DNA of 64,000 nucleotides from Catonia carolina. Taxonomy: Eukaryota; Arthropoda; Insecta; Hemiptera; Achilidae. The stretch's first letter is position 1; each line of letters opens with the position of its first letter. Of this stretch, positions 15,101 through 29,400 are shown piece by piece. The notes beneath the pieces were generated by a model. The model was not told where the DNA came from, did no database searches, and saw only the letters and a program-made list of their open reading frames with translations. The position numbers and the translations under genes were made by a program. The stretch spans positions 185,205,283-185,269,282 of the forward strand of contig JAQMRL010000001.1 in NCBI GenBank assembly GCA_035578175.1, read 5' to 3'.

Positions 15101-18100
15101 ATCGTAACCCTAAAACTAAAATATTCCATTGAATTTCTATGTCAATATTGTATAATTAAAAATCTGATGTAAGACACTAAACTAGGCTCTATATTTTTTT
15201 TTTTTTTTTTTTTTTTTTTGGTTTAACGTCCGACTGTTCTGCAAATTGCTGCTAATGCAGACGGTGAAGGATGAAATGAATTTTTTGTAACGTATGAAAA
15301 AATGCCATGCCCAAGTGGGATTCGAACCCAAGACCGCGTGATGAGAGGCGAGCACGTTACCAACATCGCCAACGCGGCCGGCTAATGAAGAAGAACAGGC
15401 TCTATAGAAGAAAATGCTTGAAATAGAAGTTGTAGGTTTTAAATTTTCTACAACTTTAGTATACATTTTTGCCTTAAAATGCATATTAAGGCTGCAATCT
15501 TTAAAAAAAATCCCATTTCTTATCGATATTAATGAGCAAAATACAGAAAATCACTAATTGATGCTAAATTAAGTGTAGAAAAACTGCTAGAAATAAAAGT
15601 TATAGGTTTTAGGTTTTTGAATTAACTACAATTTAAATTTTGTACACTTTCGTAGTGAAATGCACATTCAGGCCAGAATCTTAAGAAAAACACAATTTTT
15701 ATCACGAAGCCAAGCTCCCCCCCCCCCCCCCAAGAATTTTTGCAGACATGCAACATATATCTTAAAGTGCATAAAAATGTAGTAAATGAGGTACCTAATT
15801 GAAAAAAATTATAGCAGCCATTTTTGAGAAAATCACAAAAATGTGGAAAATGCACAAATAAACTACTACTTCCGTTTGACCAATTTTGTATGAAAATGCT
15901 TGTGTTGAGTTCCTTTGTGAATTTAACTGAAGTTACAACATTGTACGCTTTTCCATTCTTGAGATATTTTGTTCACAAACACCCACACAGACCAATTTTT
16001 AAAATATGTTTTTTGGGTTCGGGGGACCAGAAAACATGTATTTCCAGTGAAAACTCGATATTGACCTGTATTGTTATTAGCAACAAGACTGCATTCTCCA
16101 CAGATGGAAGTATATTTTATGTTATAAAATAAAATTATTATTCCAGATTTTATTGCTCAAGTCATTCAAATTTTCATGATTCTGTATTAATGATTACACA
16201 TCCCTGTTCATGTTGCATAGAGTTTAGGTAAACATTTTGAAAACTGATAGACATAGCCTGAAAATTTATTAGCTTAAAAGTACATTGCATTTTATTTTGA
16301 TAATTCAATTTTATGATTATTATTTTTCAGATCTAGAGTAAGGTACATGTTGGATGTCCTTACAGGAATAAAAAACAATAACACATCCAAAATACGAAAT
16401 TATGATCCTAATCAAATTGAACATTATAGAAAACTGTTAAGAACTTTAATTCACAAAGGAAAATATGTTAGTGAGCTAAACATTTCATTGGAAGATCTTT
16501 TGAAAGGTAAAGAGGTCAACTATTATATTTGTTCTGTAACATTTTATAAAAAATACAATACAGCCAGTACATATAAAACCAACTCTAATAAAAGAAAGAA
16601 TTGTGTGTGACAACTATGTTCAATTTGTATTTAGCAAGTGATATTCTGCTTAATATTAAATATGTTCTTGTGAAAGATAATCTACTAAAAAGTATGGTTG
16701 AGTAATTGTGATAAAACAGCCTGGCAAATTCTCAAAAACTTGAAAATATTAAAGATCCCTCAATGACGCAGAGTTGACGGTATGTGATTAGTATTTTTTC
16801 ATACTGATTTTTAGATCATTCTCTTTGAAAAAAATGAATTCTTGTTAGAATTATAAATGGATTTCAATGTAAATTTATAGCTGTAGTAATAAATATAAAA
16901 TAAAATTTCAGGTTAGCTAATAAAGAATGAAAACTTATTACTGAATATAAAAATACTTTTGTTCTGTTCAATTAATGCAATACTGAAGTGTGATGAGTTT
17001 ATTTTAAACAGGAAAATAAAGTGACATAATTTTGGTTATGGTAGGAGTTTTAATGTAAAGAAAACTTTTATGATTAACATATTAGCAGTTGCTTTTTGTT
17101 ATATTTTTTTAATATTTAAGTCATGACTGCCTTTTGTGATTTTTTCACATATATGATCTATTTCACAAAATTTGTAATAGTCAAATTTTAACTAAATTCG
17201 TTTCTGTGAAAAATTAATTTCTCTGAAAATTAATTGTATACTAGGTGTGGCAATTAAATTCCGGGAATTTAGTTATAATTCATGCATTGGCAACACTGCT
17301 TTATTCATAAACATATGACTGAAAATAGGGGATTTTCCTTTTGTTGCAGTCAAAGTTTGAACTCAGTAGCACGTTTGGTTTGTGTTTTATGCGTATTTTT
17401 CGAAAGTAACTTATTTAGTGATGTTGTGAAAATGAGTGACTCATATTACAAGCAATGTGTTGTGAACCAATTTTTAGTGAAATTGGCGAAAACTCCTCGA
17501 CAATCCACTGAAAATTGCAGGTTGTGTACGGAGAAGAGTGCATGTTGAAAACGCGAGTGTTTGAATGGGCTGAGCGGTTCAAGGAGGGGTATGAATTGGT
17601 AGATGACAATCCACGTGAAGGAGCTCCCGTCACCTCTCATACCAATGTAAATGTCGATTATCTGCGCATGCTGATCACATCTGACCGGCACCTAAGCATT
17701 CATGCCTTGTCTGACGAGTTAAAAATCAACAAGAAACCGTTCGCAAGATGTCACACGAGAATTTGAATATGCCAAAGATTTGCGCAAAGATGGTGCCAAA
17801 ACTTCTCATCTACGAACAGAATGCGAAAATCGATCAGTAAGGATTTGTTGTCCTGCATTCAGAGCGACTGCAGAGATTGAATGAGTCCGGTAGTCACTGC
17901 AGGTAAGAACTGGATATTTGAGTATGACTCCAAGACCTGTAAACAAAGTCAGCATTGGATGGGAAAGGTAGGGAGTGACCAGCAAAAGGAAGGATGTCTA
18001 AGTCGCAACTGAAGGCAATGTTGATTGCTTTTTACTTTCTCTTGCCTATATTGAAAGTATTGTTTTCATGTCGATTTTTCAAAATCGAGTTTTCACCGGA

Positions 18101-18151
18101 TCTACTTGTTTTCAGACCCCCTAAACCCAAAAAACATGTTTTTAGCGATTG

Positions 18152-18182
<31 letters not shown>

Positions 18183-20431
18183 AACAGAATATCTCAAGAA
18201 CAAAACATTGTACGAACTTGAAACTTGAAAATTTACATACCACTACCATACCCGACACGAACATTTTCATCAAAATCGGTCAACCCGAAGTTTATTCGTG
18301 TAATTTTTCACTTTTTTACGATTTTCTTAAAAACTGGTCCTATGATTTTTTTTAAAATCACCAGATTTAGTAAATTTTTTATGCTCTACTAGATAGGGTA
18401 GGCGCCATGTTTGCTGAAATTCTTGGTGAAGCTGTTTTCACGTAAAAAACCTTTTGTTTTAAAATTGCGACTTTAATATGCATTTTAGCGCAAAAATGTA
18501 TATAATTAATGTTGTAGAGAATTTAAAATTCTACAACTTTTATTTCAAATATTTTTTTGTATAACGCTTAGTTTAGCAGTAATTAGCAATTTTCTGTTTT
18601 TTTCTCATGAAAACGTGTGAAAAATCGATTTTTTTAAGATTTTGGCCTTAGTATGCATTTTACGACAAAAGTTTATCTAATAAAATTTATAGGAAATTAA
18701 AAGATCTACAACTTTTAATTATAGCATTTTTTTGTACAGTGCTTAGTTTAGCGTGTAAGAGCGATTTTCAGTATTTTTAAGCCAAACAGGTTGATTTTCG
18801 TTTTGCGTTTTTCATATATGATTAAAATTAGGTTTTGTTTATTGAGGTTAGTTTTTTGTTTATTTTTAATGTTTTATTACTAATGTTAGGTTTATTGTTA
18901 ATTATTTGCATTGGCAAGAGAAAGATGTGTGAGTGTTTCACACCAGATTTTTTTTTGTATATTCATGGCATCATTCTTCGTGAATATGGTCCTGCTGGCC
19001 AGACGGTGACTGGACAGTTCTATGTTGGCATCCTGGAGTGGCTGCGAGCACGCATTTTACGTGTGCCACCCGAACTTGCCGAGAACAGCTGGATCTTGCA
19101 CCATGACAACACACTGGCTCATAGGTCATTCATTGTGCAAGAGGTTTTGGTAAAAAATGGCATTCCAATGTTGCCGCACCCACCTTACAGCCTCGATATC
19201 GCCCTCTGTGACTTCTTATTTTCCAAGATAAAGTCGCATCTCAAGAGAACTCATCATGGCAGCATACAGAAGGTCAAGTAAGCTGTAACTGTAGTGCTGA
19301 ATGGAGTAACTTTAGAGGACTACCAAGGTTGCTTTCTGTCGTCGGAGCAACGCTGAATTCATTATGTAGAGTTAGAGGGAGACTACTTTGAAAATCGATA
19401 ATAAAATTTTGCTCTTAACTTAATTTTCTTATGTTTTATTGACAAATTCCCAGAACTTAATTGCCACACCTCATAGTACATGATTATTTTACAATTGTTT
19501 ATGAAACAAGTTTGAAGCTGCAACCAGAGTCATAACATAGATGTAGCTTTATTGCCGGTAGATTTTCCAGGGAAATTGAAAATTTTCCATTTATATTTTT
19601 CCTGTCTAATTCCTGAAAATGCTTAAATTAAATTATGCTGAAGTTAATATGACATAAGAATCTTAATTGTATTCTTATTTTATCAACTGGGACTGATGTC
19701 TTTAAAACGTAGAAGTAGTGTGAAAAATTGTAAAGAGTAGTTGTTAGAATTGTACAATATATAAAAAACCACCAAATACACCCTAGATGACTCTCACTTG
19801 ATTAAAAAAATTTGGTGTGAAACATTCACACGACTTTCTCTTGCCAATACAAATAATTAACAATATAATCTAACATTAATAATAAAACATTAGAAATAAA
19901 CAAAAAACTAACCTCAATAAACATAACCTTATTTTAACCAAGAGTGAAAGACGCAAAATGAAAATCGACCTCAGTATGGCTTCAAAATACGGAAAATCAG
20001 TCTTTCACTCTAAACTAGGCTCTGTAGAGAAATATGCTTCAAATAAAAGTTGTAGATCTTTTAATTTCCTATAACTTTGATTATACACTTTTGTCATTAA
20101 ATGAATACCAAGTCCGAAATCTTAAAAAAAATTCATTTTTCACACGTTTTCGTGAGAAAAAAACAGAAAATTGCTAATTACTGCTAAACTAAGTGTTATA
20201 CAAAAAACTGTTTGAAATAAAAGTTGTAGAATTTTAAATTCTCTACATATTTTATTATATAAATTTTTACCCGAAAATGCATTGCAAAGCCGCTATCTTA
20301 AAAAATGATTGCCTATATGAATATATAGGAAGGAAAGTATTGTTTTCATGTCGATTTTTAAAAATCGAGTTTTCACCGGATCTACACGTTTTCAGAACCC
20401 CTGAACCCAAAAAACATGTTTTTAGCGATTG

Positions 20432-20466
<35 letters not shown>

Positions 20467-23400
20467 CAGAATATCTCAAGAACAGAAAAACGTACGAACT
20501 TGAAACTTGAAACTTAAGTTACATACCACTACCAGCCCCGACACGAACATTTTCATTAAAATCGGTCAACCGGAAGTAGTAGTTTATTTGTATAATTTTT
20601 CACTTTTTTGCGATTTTCACAAAAACTGGTCCTACGATTTTTTTAAAAATCGCCTGGTTTATTTATTTTTTTATGCTCTACAAGATAGGTTAGGCGTCAT
20701 GTTTGCTGAAATTCTCAGTGAGGCTGTTGTCACGTAAAGAAATAGTTTTTTTAAGATTACGGCTTTAATATGCAATTTAGCGCAAAAATTTATATAATAA
20801 AAGTTGTAGAGAATTTAAAATTCTACAACTTTAATTTCAAACATTTTTTTGTATAACACTTAGTTTAGCAGTAATTAGCGATTTTCTGATTTTTTTCTCA
20901 CGAAAACGTGTGAAAAATCTATTTTTTTAAGATTTCGGTCTTAGAATGCATTTTACGACAAAAGTGTATATAATAAATTTTATAGAAAATAAAAAGATTT
21001 ACAACTTTTATTTAAAGCATTTTTCTGTACAGAGCCTAGTTTAGCATGAAAGAGTGATTTTTCGTATTTTTAAGCCAAACTGAGTTAGATTTTCATTTTG
21101 CGTCTTTCACTCATGATTAAAATAAGGTTATGTTTTTGAGGTTAGTTTTTTGTTTATTTCTAATGTTTTATTACTAATGTTAGGTTTATTGTTAATTAAT
21201 TGCATTGGCAAGAGAAAGTTGTGTGAGTGTTTCACACCAGATTTTTTTATATTGTATAATTGGTATTGTGTGTGTTAAATCATAAATTTATGTTTTTGGT
21301 TGTTTAGCTCCTGAAAAAGGAAGATGGTGGATTGTTGGATCAGCTTGGACTGGTGGTGATAATTCGAAACAGAATAATGTCAATTCCAACAATGATACAA
21401 ATGATATTAATAAGTCATTAATTGATTTAGCTAAAAAACATCGCATGAGTACTGACGCTAGGCGAAATATCTTTTGCATCCTCATATCTGCTGAGGTAAG
21501 TAATAGAAATTCATACAAATAATGCATTTTTTACATTTGTGACAGTGCTTTTATCTGGCATTCGCTTCCATCTTTACTCCAAGTACCTTTCATGTGTAAG
21601 TGGCCGTATAAAAGCCTAATTCCTTACCTCTTCTACATAATTGATAGGATCTACTCACTCAAAACTCGGTTTTCCCTAATTTATGGCCTTAAAGTGCCTT
21701 TTTGTTTACTTGACTTCAATTTTCAATGGAATTTTTTTTGTGTGATTAGTTTAGCAACTATTACCAATTTTTTGTTTAACACTTTCCAGTCTACCATTTT
21801 TTTCACGACCATGCACTACAGACTAAAGTAAATTTAACGTATCTTGCACTGTAGACTGATGTTTTTTCAACTTTTTCAAAAAATCAGTGTGCAGTCACTT
21901 CAGTTCTTATCAACAAGGGTATTATATGAAAATAAAGTTTAAAATTTGCTCTTTTTAACTATGTATTTAGTTTAAGTCAATTATTAAGTTATTTATAAAA
22001 TAACACTATTTAAAATTACTCTAATTTACACATTTCTGAAAATTTTTATATGAAACATATATCAATATCGCTTTCGTTCTCCGCAGGGTTGTATGATTCA
22101 TCAATGTCCGTGTCAACTAATTACGACCCAGAATCTTCTGCAAAACAATCTTATGCATCTCTAGACATCGTTTCATGAAATGTATAATAGCACAATAACA
22201 GTAAAACATATACACTGCAAACACAACACGCTATGTCGGTACTCGGTAGTAGACGCTACGGTTCGATCTCGCGCATTAAGTAGCGGTTGATAGTTTCGTC
22301 GATATATCAGAAAATACTAATCGATTCAGTCAACTATCGCTGTAGGTAAACAGAGAACAAAGTGAACTAAATAACAGTGAAAACAGGAAACTGATAGCGT
22401 TTGTGTATGTGTAGCCTCATTTATAACAATGTGAAAGTAGCAAACATATGAGATACAGGCCGGCAAGATCCAAATGAATTTCGAGTTGCGCAGAACAACT
22501 GAGTGAGAAAGAAATATTTAGAAAGAGAGGGGTATATTGCTCTCCACACTTGTCAGTGCGAAACAGCCTGCCTACAAAGTTCTGTGTGCTGTTTATCACA
22601 TACACAGACACACACATTATTGTTATACTTCTAGTTACAAATAGACGTAATTTTCTCTTGTACTATTTGTGCTCATAGTGCTGTTAATAAAATATTATGC
22701 TGTTATTTTAAATACACTAAAACACTATTTTAAATAAACACACAATTACACTGTTTTAAATAAACTAACAGTGAACATGAGTTTTTCTCGCCGCCGCGGA
22801 TAAAAAAAAACTAACACTGAAACACTATTTTAAATAGTAGATCTATACACAATTACACTGTTTTAATTAAACTGGTTTTCGATAACCCATAAAAGAAAAT
22901 CACGTCTTATAGTATGTAAGGTACTATTCTAAAGAAACCGGCTGGACTACAAAACCGAAACACTACTTTTTTGACCCACTGTACGGATGTTCACTCTTTG
23001 GTGACTGGGAACAGACTGGCTCTGAAACCCCCCACTACTTCCTTTGCTACTGCGCATACGCGACTCACATCTCATTTGGAATGAGTTGGCCTATACGTTT
23101 GCCATCTAGGAATGTATATTGCCGTGCCCGTATCACATATGGTTGTCGTCTCGAAAGTGTTAAAATATCAAAACCAGTTTACTGATTTTAAATCCAAATT
23201 TTTCATATTTGTGTATGTAAAATTACAACTGGCAAAAAAGTATTATTTGTTGACAGCATTTAAATCTGTAAAGGTACAGATATGTACCTTTACAGATACA
23301 ATAAAATACCAACATGGTGTGGTTCACTGTTGTATTCCTTCACATCCTTTATTTATCACTAAATGCTTCTTTTTTGTTTAAGATACATGAAAACTTTGGT

Positions 23401-26400
23401 GTGAAACACTCATACAACTTTCTTTTGTCAGTGTAAATAATGAACTATATAACCTAAATAAAATTAGTAAAAAAATATTAGAAATAAACAAAAAAAACAT
23501 GACCTAATTTTAATCATGTGTGAATGATCCAAAATGAAAACCAACCTTAGTTTAGCTTAATACGGAAAATCACTCTTTCGCGCTAAACTAGGATCTGTAG
23601 AGAAAAATGTTTAAAAGAAAAGTTGTAGATCTTTTTCTATAAATTTTATTATATAGTTTACTTTTGTCGTAAAATGCCTACTATTACCGAAATCTTAAAA
23701 AAAAACATTTTTTACAGATTTTCATGATAAAAAACAAAAAATCACCAATTACCGCTTAACTAAGCGTTATTCAAAAAAATGTTTGAAATAAAAGTTGTAG
23801 ATTTTTAAATTGTCTACAACTTTTATTATTTATATTCTTTTGCCCTAAAATGCATATTAAGGCCGCGATTTAAAAAAAAAAAAAAAACACTTTTCTACGA
23901 AGAACAGCCTCCCAAGAATTTCAGCAGACATGGTGCCTACCCTATCTTGGAGAGCATAAAAAATGTAGTGAACAAGGGAATTTAAAAAAAAATGTTGGAG
24001 TCATTTTTCAGAAAATGGCAAAAAGTGAAAAATGACACGAATAAACTACTACTTCCGGTTGACCAATTTTGATGGAAATGTTCATGCGGGTCTGCTAGTA
24101 GTATCTAACTTAAGTTTCAAGTTTCAACTTTGTATGATGTTTGTTCTTGAGATATTTTGTTCACACACACACACATACTCACACACAGACCAATCGCTAA
24201 AAACATGTTTTTTGGGTTCAGGGGTGTGAAAACGTGTAGATCCAATGAAAACTCAATTTCTAAAAAACGGCATGAAAACAATACTTTCCATCCTATATAT
24301 TCATATAGGCAAGAGAACAAAAAAATTAAAATTATTATGTTGAAAATTGTATGGTCAGAAATATTTACTGAATTATCAGTTGAATTAACTACTGTAAAGT
24401 TTTGTAAAATAATTTTATTTTGTTAATAGGATTATATGGATGCTTTTGAGAAATTACTGAAGTTAGGTCTGAAAGGACCTCAGGAACAAACTATAATGCA
24501 TGTTGTGGTTCACTGTGTTCTCCAAGAGAAAAATTTTAACCCATACTATGCTTATTTGGCTGCTCAGTTCTGTTCTACCGATAGAAAGTATCAGGTGAGT
24601 TATTCCATCGTTCTGTTGCAATAAATAATTGTTGCATCAATAATAGATTTAAAAAAAGTTCTTTGTGACATCCTCATCTATTTTCCTTTATTTTATCTAG
24701 CAATATAATTATTATCTTCTTCTTTTTATTCTTCTTTCAAACAAGGGGCTATGCATGCACCGGTTCCGAACTCACTTACTATTTACATCCATCTCTTTTT
24801 AGGTCTGCCAACATATCTTTTCCTCTCCAGAGCATACTTCTCTTTTTTTTAGTAACTGCATCCAGAAGGGAGTGTAGGATATGTCAAGATAAAACTGATA
24901 AACCTAAATTTTAACATTACTTGTGTGTTTAATTCATTTCTTTATTTTCTCATTTAAATTGAAGATATCCAATTCCAACCATACATCTTCATTTCTTATT
25001 CTATTCAACCAAGTATGCCCTTTCATTCTTGGCAAAAACCTTATACCTGCTGTTTGGATTTTCCAGTTGATCATACCTCAATTCCATACTTAATAACTGT
25101 GGTGTCCATAACTTTATAGAACTTCAGTTTTTTTCTAGCTCTGTGTCCGAAAGTTCTGCTTATGGTAGCAGGTAGTACTCCTTCTTGGTCATGATGATCA
25201 TGACTCTTAAGGTATAATGCAACCTTGCCTATGCAAGCTCTTGATTTGATTTCCTTTCCTGACTCCTGGTAGAATCATGTCCTTTACCTTTCATCCTACC
25301 AAGACCATAGTTTTCCGTTTCTTCCGTCACCTTTTAAGAAAAATGGTCAACGGTCTCTAAATTTAAGGAGGGGGTCTCTAAATAAAACCCAGAGCACATT
25401 CAGATGCACAGGTGTAGCATTCACCACCACTGATCTTACTTCATCCAGGGTTTGTATCTCAGCCAGAGAGGAACTTTTTCTTAATGGTAAACTTACAAAT
25501 AGCTACGTATAATATTTCTCTCAGTCAGCATAAATTCAGATTGACATATCATTTTCATTAACTACAATTATCAAAGTTTTTTATTACAAATCTGACAGTC
25601 TCCATGAATATCAGATTTCAGAGAATTGTGTAGAGATTTCAAAGAATTGTGTAACAAAACCGAATTTTGTTACACAAAATGCAGTTAATTCTGTCTGTTT
25701 TTTTTTAAAAAATACTAACTAATAACTTGCACAAACACTTTTAACTATGTACAGTAACTCATTGTTAATACAAAACAGTTGTGTCAAAAATGTGTGATCA
25801 TTTTATTCTGTTAATCTCATGCTTAAGAGTAGTTACAATAAGGCAAGCACCAGCTTGCCTTATTCAAACAAGAGTTACCTGTTGCTAGTTTGTTTGACTA
25901 ATGCTGCTAGCTATTGCTATTAATTGTCATAATGGACTGCAAAAAGTTAATAATTAAAGTGAAAAAATTGCCTTCATTACAGGTCATGACATGTTATTAA
26001 GCATTATATTTGAACAGACACAAAGTAATTCGTGAAAAACTTCTTTTCAACTTTTTTAACCCATTGACTGATTATGATGAGTCGGATTCGCCATCATTTA
26101 AAAACACAAGGCAATATTAACAAGGTGGACATGCCATTCCCATCCCTTCACTGTCTGATAACAACTGCTTGCTGTGAACAATGCTGATTTTTAATGTACA
26201 AGGGCTATCCACAAAGTCGATTACATTTTGCTCTGTAGCCACTAGGAGCGGAGCTATTGTGGCCATTACAGTGTCACAGCGTTTTCTATTCAGTGGCTAT
26301 CCAGCTGTGCACTAGCACAGCTGGATAGCCACTGAATAGAGCCACTAAATAACGAGGATCGACAGCAACCTCTCACTAGAGAGGTTGCTGTCGATCCTCG

Positions 26401-29400
26401 TTATTTTACACTAACAGTTTGAAATGTGTACTGCAATTGAAAATCCCGCGAGTTATGAGGTGCAGTCAGTAATATGGTTTTTGTTGGCGAAAAACCATAA
26501 ACCAATTGAGATTTATCGCCAACTCTGTGAAGTGTATAGGGAGGACGTGATCACTGAAGGTGGAGTGCGCCAATGGTGCATTAGGTTTAAAAATGGCCAA
26601 ACTACTATGCATGATAAAGAACGAAGTGGGCAGCCAAGCATTGTGACAGATTAAATTGTCTCTAAAGTCGATGAGAAGATTAAAGAACACTGATTTACAA
26701 TAACAGAGCTCTCACTTAGTTTTCCACAAATCTCAAGAAGTTTGTTGCACGAAATTGTTACAAAAAAGGTAGGTTACCACAAATTTTGTGCAAGATGGGT
26801 TCCGAAAATCTTGCCAGAAACCCATAAAAATCAGCGTATGGCTGCTTCATTGTAATTTTTGGAGTCTTATGAAAAAGATGGTGATTCACTATATGATCAA
26901 ATCATTACTGGAGACGAAACTTGGGTAAAACATGTGAATTGCGAAACAAAATTGCAGTCTATGGAATGGAGGCATACAAACACTCCCAAAAAAAACCAAA
27001 GAAATGCATGCAAACATTGTCTGCAAGGAAGATTATGGTGACTGTCTTTTAGGACAGGAAAGGAATTCTTCTTGTTGATTTCTTAGAACGTGGCACAACA
27101 ATAAACTCTGCGAGGTATTGTGGAACGTTGGAAAAGTTAAGAAGAGCGATTCAAAACAAGCACTGAGGAAAATTGAGTTTGAAAATTTTGTTTTTGGATG
27201 ACAACTCTTGACCACATATGGCAAATCGGACTCAACAAGTCTTGGATGCTTTCAAATGGGAGGTGTTTCGTTATCTGTCATACAGTCTGGATCTTGCTCC
27301 TAGCAACTACCATCTGTTTTCAGCAATGAAGAACTGGCTTGTGATGCAGTGGTTTGAAGACGACGCGGAACTGCGGGAGACCCTGACTACTCGATTAAAG
27401 TCTCAGGAGGCAGAATTCTATGATGCTGGAATTTCAAAGGTAGTTGATCGCTATGATAAATGACTAAATTTGTATGGCGACTATATCAAAAAGTAGTATT
27501 GTAGTGTCACTTTCAATGGTGTGTAATAAATTTTTTTCTTGTACTTTGTTTATTTTTTATACCAAAACTTAATCGACTTTGTTGATAGCCCTCGTAATTT
27601 TGGTTATTTTTAATAGTTCTGAGAGGGTCCGGTAGATCCCGGTAGCAGTTCAGTACTGACATATATGTATAAGTATCAGACGAACTAATGTCCCATAGCC
27701 GAGCGAGTGAGAGGGAGATATGTGGCATAACTACGCATGTGCTCAAAGGTCTTTACCGTTATAATCCAAATCTGAAAATATACTACAGTCGTTATCTTGC
27801 TTGTTAGTTTACTGCGTGCATAAATGCTTGCTCACAACAATGAGTAAAATTATACGATAATGTTATTGGAACGGTGCGTATGGGTTGTGCGAGTGAGAGC
27901 ATTATGCATTCTCTCACTTCCACGGCTATGGGACATTAGTTCATCTGAATACTATATTCAGTCCATATGATTTCTGTAGTTATCGATGTAGAAACTAACT
28001 GTGTCACGTGCATTTCATTGTTTAAAAAATGAGCTCGGGATAAAATATCGCAAACCCTGCGGACAAAATAATTAAAGCATTATAATTGTGATGATGAAGA
28101 TTTTTAAATTCAAATTTTCAATTTGAATAAAATCGTTAAACAAAAGGGAAATTTTTTAAATTATTTTTCTGTAATTTTGAGTATTATTTTACATAGAAAT
28201 GAAAAATAAAAGTCATTAAGAACAAAATAAATCATCAAAAAATTGGTCAGTCAATGGGTTAAACAAATTGTGAAATGCACAAAAGTTCATCCACATTATA
28301 TAAATATTGGGGTAACTATTTTTCACCTACACAAAAATTTGAATTTTCAAATAAATGTTTTCAAAAAGAAAAGGTTTTCATTTTAATGAATCCATTAACA
28401 AGTTTGAGAATATTCTTACAAAGACAACTTTTTTGTGATGACTACATGCAAGTATGTGTAAAATTCTAACCAATCAACTATCATCAACAATTTTGATGGA
28501 AAACTGTCTAACCAATACCAACTCGCTTGAGCTGACTCTAACATTATCACAACAGTACCTAAAACGTTTCTGTGAACCTAGGACTGTGTTTTGTAAATAC
28601 CAAAGTTGTACAAGCAATTGTGGGTGTATTGTATCTAAATATTTTATAATGTTTTGTTTCACAAACTTAGTTTTTCTTTAAATTCAGTAACCTATAGTTA
28701 TAGTTATAGTAACCTATAGTTCATTATTAACTATTTTTTCAGATGAATTTTCAGTACCATTTGTGGGATCGCATCAGAGAATTGGATGATCTGAAAGGAT
28801 TTCAGATTACAAATTTGGCATTATTCTTATCACATTTAATTTTGGAGAAGGCTTTACCATTATCAGTATTGAAGGTAGGTTACTATGATAATCTGTGGTT
28901 ATCATTGTGCGCATTTCATTTATATTTCAATATAAATCATTCTACGATATCCAGAAGTAGATTTTGATGATTTTTTTTATCTAGTAATTTACTTATGTTT
29001 TTAATACTTGTTTTCATTGTTTTTTCTGTTTTTAAAACAAGTCTGATGGTTTTTTTTTCTATTATCAATGCATCCTGCATTACAACGTATGTATCCAGTC
29101 TTATTTGACAGCGACTCTCGTAGAGTGATATATCAATAGGTTGCCATACTTTATAAAATGTTTTTTCTGGCAGATTTATTTCTTGATTTTGCAGCTGCTA
29201 TTTTTTATATTTTTAAAACCCAAACCTCACAATACTCTCATTTATATCAGTAAATTAAAAATAGTTTGAAGCTATATAAGCTATGAATTCTGAAATGTTC
29301 TGTACTTGTTAACTTGCCGTACCAGATGTATCACCTTCACTTTAATGAAAATATTTGTCTGTTTGTTTGGTAAACTTACTAATTAAATAGTGCTGTATGC

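Larger units (their letters stand above)
26060..28258. mobile_element. TTAA-flanked element with nested elements (E2)
   Basis: TTAA at 26056-26059 and 28259-28262 with inverted ends CCCATTGACTGA. Holds mariner M4 and MITE D, leaving about 520 bp of its own. No transposase seen; assigned as piggyBac-like by target and ends only. Confidence 0.7.
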
